Below are positions 13,201-25,200 of a DNA stretch of 39,588 bases, one piece after another. The translations under genes and the position numbers were made by a program. How positions within the stretch are numbered: the first letter of the stretch is position 1; each line of letters opens with the position of its first letter. Source of the stretch: Apostichopus parvimensis (Eukaryota > Echinodermata > Holothuroidea > Aspidochirotida > Stichopodidae); NCBI GenBank assembly GCA_000934455.1, contig KN882769.1, forward strand, positions 87,989-127,576. The letters run 5' to 3'. The notes under the pieces were generated by a model. The model was not told where the DNA came from. It ran no database searches and worked only from the letters and a program-made list of their open reading frames with translations.

Positions 13201-16200
13201 TGAAGTAGTGCATGTAACCATGGTGACACCATGATTTTACAAGACTTTTACCATGATACTGGCATTAACATATATTGTAAGCAAAATGTATGAAACAGAT
13301 CTGACCTCAAAATGCATAACGTAATTCTGGAATTTTTATTGGGGAAAGTTGGAGAAGAGAAAATTCAGAAGGAAGGATGGGATTTTAGAATTTGCACTTG
13401 CGGCATGTGGGTTTTAGTGTTAAGTTAGGTTTGGAAATTATAATGTATAATATTTCAAAAATTAGATTTAGATTAGAATTTTAAGATCATTGAGAAAATT
13501 TGCACTATCTAATGTCAGTTATGATAGAAGACGTGAGGTACAATTACTGTACCTACTTGTTCTTCGGGTTCAAACTAAATTTCGGGATGAAAACTGACCA
13601 TAACATGAAACATACATTATATTGCTATAATTAGGATATGAATTCAAATCTTTAGACAGATAAAAAACTAATCTGAAGCATAGAACAAAGATAGAAACTG
13701 ATAGACTCACATTTGCGAAGCAAGCATTGATGTAGCCACTGCCACCAAGCAGTGATGTGCATTGCAAATGTGGGCTGGACACATCCACTGAAGAAGGAGA
13801 ATCATTATGAACATTAAGTAAAGTGTTGCCTACTTAGCCATTACAGTATACAAATGAAGATGTAAAGCATAAAGTCTGTGAAACGTAAATTTAAGAATTG
13901 GTACAAAATTAAAAGTGTACAAACAAATTTATCTTAGACTACTAGCCAGTAATGTTTTGGATGGTAACAGGAAGTGTCAAAACCCCAGGTAGAGGTGAAG
14001 TATACAGCAGGCAAACCTGCTCTGACACTCACATGGGATGATTTTACTAAATCTATTCCGATTCTTGTTTTCTGTTGCTGAACCACTCTGTGCATCAATC
14101 TGGTACTTTGGTTTCAACAAAGACTGAAAGTGAATAATATTGCATTAGTGATGATCAACAAAAGCATAAATCTTGTCCGAAATGCAAATGTTCAAATAAT
14201 GTCAATTACAAATCTTTGTCTTTTCAATTTTGCATTTATTTTAGGCCTAAAGATGATCTGTAACACATATTGCCTCTAATTTGAATTGTGGCTTCTTATA
14301 AGTAATGTTTCACAAGTTTCACAATATTTCTTCTTCCTCTTAAATTGTAGTTTTGAATCACACTTGCAAAAAAGAATTCCACACTGCAATCCTCTGATGC
14401 ATACATCTATCAATTTCCATATATTACTGTAGAAGAAAGAAGAAAGGTCAGAACATGAAACTTATTTTTACAATTTGTTAGAACTCTAGTGCTGTAAGCA
14501 GCAATATTAGCTAGATATTGTTTGCAAGCCTTTATTGTAAAAGCTTTGGTATAAGAAAATAACATCCATATCTTTTTCATAACTCCCCCCTTTTTTACAT
14601 AGATTATAGGAAGCTGATTTCATAGCTATTTCAAACATGGAGTAAGAACTACTGTAACTAAAGAACAGAAAACTCCTTCCATTGGCATAAAAGTATTAAT
14701 AACAGCAAACAATATACCTGAAATTGACCTGAGAGTTTTCTCTTGTTAATGAATAGCTTCTTGAAATCATGTGCTGAGTAAATTGTTACAGGGGTTTGGT
14801 ATGCCAACAGGAGAACTTCATAAATGAAGACATATTGAGCCTGTAAAGGGAGAAATGGAGAAAGAAGACCAATGTAATCACGTACACTGCATGTGGATGT
14901 ACTTTCTGGAGACATTTGATCATGTAGAACATAGCAAGCAAAATTGAGCTTTAATCAAAATACCTTATTTGTGTAACACAACATAACCAAATAACATACG
15001 AGCACAGTATGCCCATCTTTCTGAGAATGAGTTGTATTGCAAATTGGTTTAAAGTATTTCTTTTGGAAGTGAAATTCAAATGTGGACTATTTGGAAAACC
15101 TGACCAAAGTCTACTCTAAAAGAAAATATGAGAGCGATTGAAAATTAAAGAATTGACCACAATCAATTGTACACTGTGTTCATTCAATCATTCATCATCA
15201 TCATCATCATCATCATCAAACAATCTCTAAATGTCTTGATGGTCTACATTATCAACCAAACTTCAATTTCACTATCGGAACCATTCTCTTGATATTATTT
15301 ACCATACAATAGTTTCATTAGTTTCCAAATCATAGAGAAAAGAAAGAATTAATGACTTTTGCAATCATATTGTCCTGTTTGAGTTAGCTCCTTTTAAAGT
15401 TTTGAGTTATTCGTGTACTTCCTCTGGCGTCAGTAGTTTTCAGTTACTTATCCTACATGTGTTCGCGTAACAGGAAAGTCTTAGATCCCTACGGAACTAC
15501 GTTGATTCAGGAGTTACTACAACCTGAATGTATGTATTTTTAGATCCTCCTGCAAGCAGGAACTCGTGAGGAAGCCATCAATGGCTTATCAAAGCCGCAA
15601 GCTGACCGAAGTCAGTCTCTTAGATTCTCTTAGATTCTTAGAGTCGATAGAATCGATGACAGGTATTCCATATTATGGTTCTTGCAGATACTAATTGAAA
15701 ATGATAAGGATGTCAAAGAAGTAGTCAGTGTAGTCAATGTTTGTAGCATTACTTCAACACATATCCCCTCTTCTGTTCATGATTCTTAGTATCTTCAAGT
15801 TCTAATTTAACAAATGTTTCTATTTTTCATTTGCCTATGATGTTTTTTGACATATAACATATCACGCCCATCCCCTCCCTATGCCATTCCCATACCTGCT
15901 TCTATCCACACATTCTAGCATTTGCTTAGAACTATTGTAGCTGCTATCACCACTATTACTGACAGTTTGTGTGATTAGCTCCTGAAGGGTTGACAAAAAC
16001 TGTTAATTCACTTGAGTTTCATGTGTTGTGATTCAAATATATGGGAGAAGGAGAACCATTTTATTGATATACGTAGTATCTTATGTAACTTTACCCCAAA
16101 GATTGAAATTTTAGCTGCCATTATGCTGTCACTTTGCCTCTGGCAAAGCCATCATCATGCAATACTAGACAAAGTATTCTTTGGTCAATCTAAGTTGCAA

Positions 16201-19200
16201 ACCTACCTGTACATGTATGTGCTGTCTAAAATAATGCCCCTCACCTTGGTGCCGACCATATTGATCCTGGTTTTTCTCATTTTTTGGACAAAGTGGTAGA
16301 TGCTGATTTCACTACTTTGAGTCAACTCATCCAGAAGACAAAAGAGGCCAATGAATGTCCCTGTGGCTCCAGCACCATCACTGCAAAGGGAATAATAGTA
16401 AAGCAATATTGATGACAACACCTAATACATTTATAAGGGAAACAAAAAAATGAGACAAGATACTGTAGTGCGACTCGTCAATACAAGTTTCTCAAGAAGT
16501 GAACCATGACTTTGCAACTTTGATAATACACAACCTTTTATTGTGCATGATAATATCATCAAATGAAAAGCAACTTCTTGTTTCAAATATAAAATCATCT
16601 TCCAGGGTATTAAAAAAAACAATCAAAGTGAAAAACCTGCAATGAACAAGAAGAGGAAAATGTTTCCTTTTCAAGCATAGTTTGACATCTTTGATATAGT
16701 CCAGTAATGATATCGGATGTTCAGCAACTCTTCTGTAAGGCCAAGAGTGGTAGTGAAACTGAGTGACGGAAATAGAGTCTTCTCCCTGTGATTAAAGAGG
16801 TAAAAACATAAAAAATCAATAGATAACAATCTTTACCATACTTCATAAATTCATCAGATTGTTGCAAATATCACACATGTAGTTACAGCTACTAGTTGGT
16901 TGTGTGTATGATGTATCATGTTGTAAATAGCACATACAATGGATTGTGTTATCGTTTATAAAAGCTTATATATATTCTTAAGCTTTCTGCTAAAGGGCAT
17001 TTTTCATAATCACTCATACACTTTAACATCAGTGTGACAGAATTTCTGTCACTTAATCATTAGTCAATGACAGAGATTACAGCAAGTATGGTGTAAGCCA
17101 ACTGGATAAATATCAGGCTACTAAATGGAATACCTTGCCTTAATTTAGTGATATTATGTTCTAGTTGGTTGTGTGTATGATGTATCATGTTGTTAATAGC
17201 ACATACAATTGCTTGTGTTATAGTTTTATAAAAGCTAATGCTGTATATATTCTTAAGCTTTCTGCAAAAGGGCAGTTTCTCATAATAACTCATACACATC
17301 TAACATCAGTGTGACAGAATTTCTCTCACTTAATCATTAGTCAATGACAGAGATTACAGCAAGTATGGTGTAAGCCAACTGGATAAATATCAGGCAATTA
17401 AATGGAATACCTTGCCTTAATTTAGTGATATTATGAAAATTATGTCCTGCCTCTGTTGTACCTTTTTCATTATCAGAAGCTCTCTCACTGAGTAATCAGG
17501 ATAGTTCTTGATACCTTTCAGTTTAACAGACATTTTCCCATAATGTCTTGATGTGCCTTCTTTCATAGGCCAATATGGTGAACAGGTTTGCTGCAAGACA
17601 ATGATTGCATTAACAACACAATATGAGCATGAAATACAATATTATTGCAACCCTTCTTGAAATCAGGTATTTCAAATGGCTGCTTTCTAAGCAGCATCAA
17701 TTTAATTACATTTGGTTGTGCAAGAACGTTACATTTTTCTTGTGCAAGTGCTATATACAGATTTATATCATTGAAAACTTATTACTAGAGAAGGAAGTCA
17801 AAAAGTGCTATTACCGCTAAATACCCTGGAGAAAATACTTACCTAACTGTTCTATCTCATTCTTTATCATTCTTCATTCATATCTCATTCTTTATCATTA
17901 CCCTTCCTGCCAACTTGAAAATAAATTATAAAAGGACCACCAGCTTTTGAGGCATCCAGTGTAGACATATATGCATACAATAGACACATGTAATTTGAAC
18001 ACGGTAACATCAAGATATCTTGTACTGTAGCTGAAAATACAAAAACATTAGTCAAGATTTGTTTCTGCCCTTTTTTAAAGAAACAAAGAAATTAATTATA
18101 GTATGGTAATTCATAATATTCATAAATGCACACTGCATGAATTCTCATTTTTACCTCTGCAGAATCATTCATGTCAGATACCATGACAACAATGTCTACT
18201 TTCTCTTGCCAAATCATCCACAAGAATGCAGCGGCAGTATCTTCACTGGGACCTAGGAGAAGGTTTGCAATGAGTTTCAGGTAACACAAAATCTGAGCAT
18301 TTGATGAAGATATACAGTGAAAACTACTAATACAACAAAGGCATTTGAACACAGCAAAATATGTTTATTTTGAGAAGACATATGTCCTTATATGTCTCAT
18401 GAAGTATGTCATGAAATGTCTTTGGCTAGGTAGGTTTGCATGAATTTTAAGTTGGTTGTGAATTAGAAAAAAAAAACCATCGCATAGAGTTTTTTTGCCT
18501 TTTGGCACAGATAAGCAAACTGGTGAGAACTTACTTTCAGCAGCAATAAAAGAATGTCTGTTGTGCTGATCCTGTGTGAAAAGACAAAATTAAAATATTA
18601 GCTGTAAGTAATGACAACAGCAGTCAGAATATAGATTCAATACAACTAGGAGTGAAAGTAAGGTAACATTGCGAATTGCCTCTGATTGGCTGTGAGATTA
18701 CAGCCTTTGGGCCTAGTAAAAGCCTTTGTCTCACCGATTTAAAATACATTTTACAATAATATGTTAGTGTTAAAAATGAAGAAAAAAGTTTCTGCTCAAT
18801 TTGTTATCGTATGAATTCCACAGTAAGTTTTTTCTTCTCTTGAAATTGAAGAATTGTGTCTTGAGTTTTAAAAAGTTCATCAAATTCTGTTGCTGTTCTT
18901 ATTTGTGCCTGGAAGTGTCATTTCATGACTTTTAGGCGTGCTTTTAGCGAAATATTTTCTACGCTCAGCAACAACCACGGTGTGGTGTTGTTCATCAATA
19001 GTTGCCAATCACAAGTGCAAAAATGTGCTCATACGTAAGTGATGTTATTAGCTACATCTTCATTCTATTCCAGTCCAATGTCTTCTTAAAGCAATACTTT
19101 GAATAATGCTAACAGATGGCTCAAAGATTTTGTTTTGATGCTAGCAAGGTTAATTGGTATTTGTAGCTTCACTCCAATGCATATAGGTATATAGTACAAC

Positions 19201-22200
19201 AACTAGCACATAAGAATGAGATCCAAAGTTAAGTTTTGCCCTCTTGAAGACTGAACATAGTTGACACATTGACCCTCACATAAACATTTGTGGAAATGTA
19301 AATGCTGCTAAACCAAACACGGTAATGTCAGTAACTGTGGCAGTCATGCCTCTTGGGATGTCAAAGTAGTATAAATCAACATTAGCTTTTTTCAACCCAA
19401 ACTTGTTGCTTTTCACACAAAATGTTCAAAGTTTTGTGCAGAATGTGCGCTACTGTTCAACTTGGAAGATGTAACTCCCACAGTGTCGAAATTATAAACC
19501 CAATGAATGATTTCTCTTCTAAATCCACAACCACATTTTCACCCTGTAAAAGTCATCAGCTATCGTAAAGGTTGTGTGCTCCATGCCAAATCTATGGATG
19601 TCATCCACATGTGAAAATTTATTTCTCCAAACCTGAGGAAATATGTAACCCAATAGAACATTTGGTTTGAAAGGACATGAGCGTATATACTGGCACTTTA
19701 GGGCGACATGTCTATTTTCACCGTGATTTTAAGGAGGTGGGGGGTCAAGCTTGATCCAGCTCTTACAGGTTGGCCGATATAAAAAGCAGAAAGATAGGGA
19801 GAACGCTACAAAATGGTGCACAGTAGGCAAAATAATTATTCAGAATGAAAGCATAAAAACTAGAAAAGAACCAGCCAGAGAGAAGGGAGGCCAACTTCAC
19901 TGGGGGGGGGGGGGGGGGGGTAATGCACACCCCTGACAAAACTGGAGTAATTTACCACAAAAGAAAACATTACCAAAACCCAGCAGTAAACTTACTGCAA
20001 CTACCTTAGTTTCACCCACAAGCCCTCCAGCCACCAAGATTTTTCAACTAGCCTCCCCCACCCGTCTTTCTGTTAGAGCCTAGCTTATCAAAAGATTAGT
20101 TTACATTATTGTTATTCTAGGTTTTACTCAAAATAAAATAAAACTATTAGCAAACTGCTTATCCACTAGAGAGCCTGTGTAAGAGCATGTGTAAAAGTAA
20201 GTTGGCCTGACGTTTTGATCCTAGCAGGATCTTCTTCAGAGGCTAAATGTCTACTAATCCCCTTACATCTATCTCTTTGTGTTCCACATGCTCGTTAACC
20301 TGTCTGTATTCTGTGCGTGTTCCGTCCCTTCTGTTACGGTTACTGGTCATTTAGCCTCTGAAGAAGAGCCTGCTAGGATCAAAACGTCAGGCCAACTAGG
20401 TTTTACTAGTCAGATACCCGAGGATGGATGCATTGGCCCCTTATATCGCTTTATATCTGCTCACCAATGAACACCATGAAAATAGCTTTGCTAGATTTGA
20501 AATAATGCAAGATGATGTTGTTTCTACAATTCTGTGACAATCGCAAACAGATGTTGTTACCTGCAAGAAAATTGTTTAAATAAAGGAAGAAAGATTTACT
20601 TTGGTGGCATGCTTAAATATATTGTTTTTCATAGTAGCAGAAAGTTACTCTTGCATTATGTTCTGCTGAAAAGAAGATTGCTATTAGTTTAAAAGAACTC
20701 CATCCATAATAATGAAGGAGAATATGGATGCTTAGAAGAATTATGTACAAGTTCCAATGTTAAATGAAAGCAACACTTGGCTCATATGAGCTATTACTCG
20801 ATTAGTAAATGAACTACAAAAAAGTTTGACAAGAGATAAGAGTTAGTTCTCTGTTCAGGACCCATTGTCAACTATGAAACTTAAATGGTTAATAGAAACA
20901 TCTTGACCCTGCTGGCATTAGTAATACAAAAATTAGTCTTACAAAGCTCTATAAAACCAGATGGTCTCTAAAAACTATAAATATATGGATTTTTTTAAAA
21001 GGTATTATTAGCACTGTCACTCCCAAAGTGTTTAACATCAAATATAGATTTTGTTACCATAACAAAACTAGCATTGTAGTAGTCGGAATGGTTGATAGAA
21101 TCAAACACAAGTCTAACCCTAGAAGAATCATCTGCAAAGTAATATTTATAGACAATGAATGTAAAGACTTTAATTAACATAGGGAGAACACCAAAGCTAG
21201 AAACAGAACACTTTGAAACAAAGCATAGCTTAACAACAGTAAAGCTACACTATTACATATGCAAGTGTGCATTTACCTGCAAGAGTGGGTGAAGTGAGGG
21301 AAGACAGAAGGACGATAATGTGGTTTGGAGAAGTGATATGGGTGAGGGAGGGAGGGAGACAGATAATGGGATGGAAGGGGAAAACCCTGCAACAAGAGCA
21401 AAGTTGAAAGTAAATATGGAGATGATGAATGTACAACACAGTTTTTGTTAGATTTGTGGGCCATTCCCTGATCTAGACATCACACGACAAAAGCTACAAT
21501 CTTCTCAGTCACTATAAAAACAATTAGTAAATATTGAATGGTCAACTGTTAATAAACTACTTTACATCAATTTTATTAAAAAGTTAGTTCATAAAGAATG
21601 AGAGAACAAACCTAAGAATGGTTTAGGGTCAGGTACGTCAAGTGCTGAACAAAGCTGATAACTTAATTGCTACTACTGACAATAAGAAAATGTGATAACA
21701 ATGTTAAACTTACAAGGTAGAACATCTGGGTTACGTCCTTTATAAACATTTTGCTTCTTCACAGCTTCTGTCCAGGGTTCAAGCTGACCCTGTGGTAAAG
21801 TCTGAATGTTGAAATAAAATGTTAAAACGCAGACAAATAGACTGTTCTAATAAAAAGAAAAATCCTCATGCTACAGTAGGTTAGTAACATATTAACAATC
21901 TACCTGATGATGATATTGCAAACCGCCCTGTTCCTTACTTAATTTATTGGTCTTAACGCATTATTCTTTACATGTAAAGTTGGTATCACCCAAGTGACCT
22001 TCAGCAGACTATTGGCATACATCTTTGTAGATATTTTAAGAAACATGATTTGGTATATTGTTGCTATGATGCTGAATTGTAGGAATGAAGGTGCATAAGG
22101 TGCAAAAATGGGGGCAATTGAGACAATTGTATAACATATTTTGCCTGAAAAGTGCAGCAATGGAATATCTAATTTAAGAGGCTTGGATTCCAGTGACAGA

Positions 22201-25200
22201 CACTTTGGCAGCCTTTTCCTAAAAGTCTATCAGGTCTTTGTATGATAACTTGAAGGTAAAATGACTGGCCAAATCAAACAGATGAAGAAAACAAAAGTAA
22301 TTTTTACCCTCAATTTGAGCATGGTAAACGCTATCAAAATGAAATGTAAACAAACTGCAGCCCATTTAGAGTACTTCTACAGTATGCCAAAAATGAAAAA
22401 AATTTACCAAGGAAAGATGTTCTGGCTTTCACATTTTCTATTATCATTACTGTCAATTGCGAAGTTATATTTAATAGTACTACAGTATCCTACCATGAAT
22501 TCCATTTCCAGTGCATTCCTTCCACCAAGTCTCTTTTGATGAATGTATTCTGGGAGCTCCGAGACCTTGAAAGGAACTGGAGCCTTCTCCTGGCTATACA
22601 AAGCGTGACTGTAATTTAAATCATCTGGCATATCCTCATAGATCACTTTGTCAAGATCCTGAGAGACAGGAGGCTCGGGTAGAGCAGTATTTTGTTTAGG
22701 TATTGCAGTAACTTCATAGTCATAACTGCTTTCAACCTTTGAATCCGGCAGGGTCCGAGGGAGCTGGTCTAACTGTATCCCACCAGAAGCTTGGTTCTGT
22801 ACTGGTTCATATGACAAAGCATCTGCATTAGATTTTTGTTGTTCATTGACATATACAGTGCTTCTTGAAAGACCTACAGAAGGAGAATCAAGTGTTGTAA
22901 TCAGTCCTAACCATAGTCACTAAATTTCAAGTTTCTCAACCTTTGCCTCAGTAGAAATAATACACTGACTTGAATGTCATGTAAAATTCTGAAAATGACT
23001 CGACTCGACCGTAATTTTAAGTGGTCTGTTAAAACTCTGCCCTGCATAGATTGCACAGAACATGAAATAAATGGATTAGAAGCAATCTACCCAATTACCA
23101 CTGTGAAAGATGAAATTATTGATGTATATACATTTACAGAGGTTGACAAATAATTGTTTGAAGTAAAGGTAGCAACAGTCACAGTTATGTCCATATAAAT
23201 AGTTCTATATAATGCATTGAAAGCTTCAAACCAAGTGTAAGACATACCTTCATTTTCGTAGTTCACGTCTGCTTTGTTACTTTGTTTCTTTGCACTGTCC
23301 GTTTGAGTTGATTTCCTGCAAGTTGGAAAAAAATGTGTAACGCTGTTCACCTCTCAAGTGACAGATCACAACCAGACTTCCACCCTAAACTAGTTACATG
23401 TAAACCACTTTTCGAATGTTGTTTAATAACTGATAGACATGCATAAAACATGCTCTAAGTTACTAAAAGCTGAGTTTCTCAGCAACTTGTTAGTATCTTA
23501 AAAACTAAACGTGGTATCAAAAGTTCTGTTCTCAGTAACTCTAAGTATCTCTGGTGAAATCTGGCTTTCATGCCTTGTTTACCTGATTTCCTGGTCGGAA
23601 ATAATACTTGAATGAATTGGTACACATTTATGCACTATGTGCAACTACAACCAATCAACCACCAAACCAACTGTCACTCAAACAAGTAATGACGAAAAGG
23701 TAAGACAAGAACATGATGTCCTTCAGAAATGCATTCTGCAGACAAACTGTTTAACTGAGCATAGGAATTTCTGCAGTGTTGCCTAAAAATGTCAAGTTTT
23801 ACAAGGTCTATCATGAGTTAAGAACAATTTAAACTCACCTTCTGAATATTACAACTACTGCAATGGACACTACTAGGATGATGATGATGAACACAATTAC
23901 AATTAGTGCAACCACCAGACCTGTTGAAAATAAAACAAATATTTTCAACAAAGTATGTATCAGTCATACGAGTGGTTTTCTTTTATATATATATATATAT
24001 ATTTCTATATATTTCTTACAAATAAAAAATTCTATGAACTGTTGACCTTTCAAATTTCTCTTATCATGTTCTAATATTGAGTACATGGAATAACTCTGTG
24101 TTTACCCAATCACATAACACTTGTCAGAAAGTCAAATTATGATCAATTTGAACAAACCTGTCATAGGAGATTGAAGCATGTCTGTGCTGTTGTCACTCTT
24201 TGTTTTGAAGCTCTGGTAAGAGCTAGATACATAGCAATACTGTTAAAGGGGGAAAGAACAACCAGGAAACATTATAACTACTTGGTAGAAAAGGTTGAAT
24301 AATGGAAAAGAATCCCATCCTACATGCTTAGAGGGTTATGGCTGTGACATACCAGCCTGCACAACACAGATTCGTAACAGTTTGTAGTGCATTAATGACT
24401 ACTTGGTGAGAAGCTCATATCAACCAAAGAGCAGTGGGTGGGTCAGTAATGACATTGTATACCATCAACATTTGCTTATCAGGGGAATTGGTGTAATTTA
24501 TTTATGTAGAGCTGCAAAAGCTGGAAGACAACATGCAGCAAATTGATCATTGCTTGAATAGTACTGTTCAGACATTCATTATAACTATATAAAATACAAT
24601 GATTTACATTGTTGGTAAACTAAGTTATTTTGAAGAAGCAAACATCCTTGACAATTTACCAAAAATACTAACCTCTCCATTAGTTGATATTACATAGATT
24701 CGAAGGAAGATACTGTAATTCTTTGCACTTTCCAGAGGATCATTTCTGGCAGTGAGAGTTTGACTGGAGACTAACTCAGAAGCTCGTTTACTTCTGCTGT
24801 TCCCAGGCAACTCACAGGTAAATTCCTGGTTGCCTTCTGCTCCTATAATCACTGTCTTTTGAGCAGTATATTCACCACTGTAATGAAGAAAAAACAATTT
24901 ACTTCATACCATGTAAACTAGAAATCAGTACACTAAACACCAATAGTAATTAAAGTATTATGAATAAAGGCACTAAAGCGTAAAGCTACAAACATAACAA
25001 TGTATCATAACAGCACCCATTCTTCTCCCCATCTCACACCCTTCTGATTAAAGTGGATGTGGATTCCCCGGACTATTAGAAATGAAACAAAGTCACTGCG
25101 GATCCCGGACTATTAGAGTTGAAACAAAGCCACTGTGGATCCCGGACTACTAGAGATGGATCAAAGTCATTGTGGATCTCGGAATACTAGAGATGAAACA

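Noticed and set aside
15191..15218. CRISPR-like or regulatory array
   Set aside because: It is a plain trinucleotide microsatellite in animal DNA.
16012..16299. A 95-codon plus-strand frame
   Set aside because: Its 3' part overlaps exon 21 on the other strand and it shows no motif. It is a shadow frame.
18860..19700. Possible transposase fragment in intron 16
   Set aside because: Translation in all frames gives only short pieces with many stops and no recognisable catalytic or zinc-finger motif.
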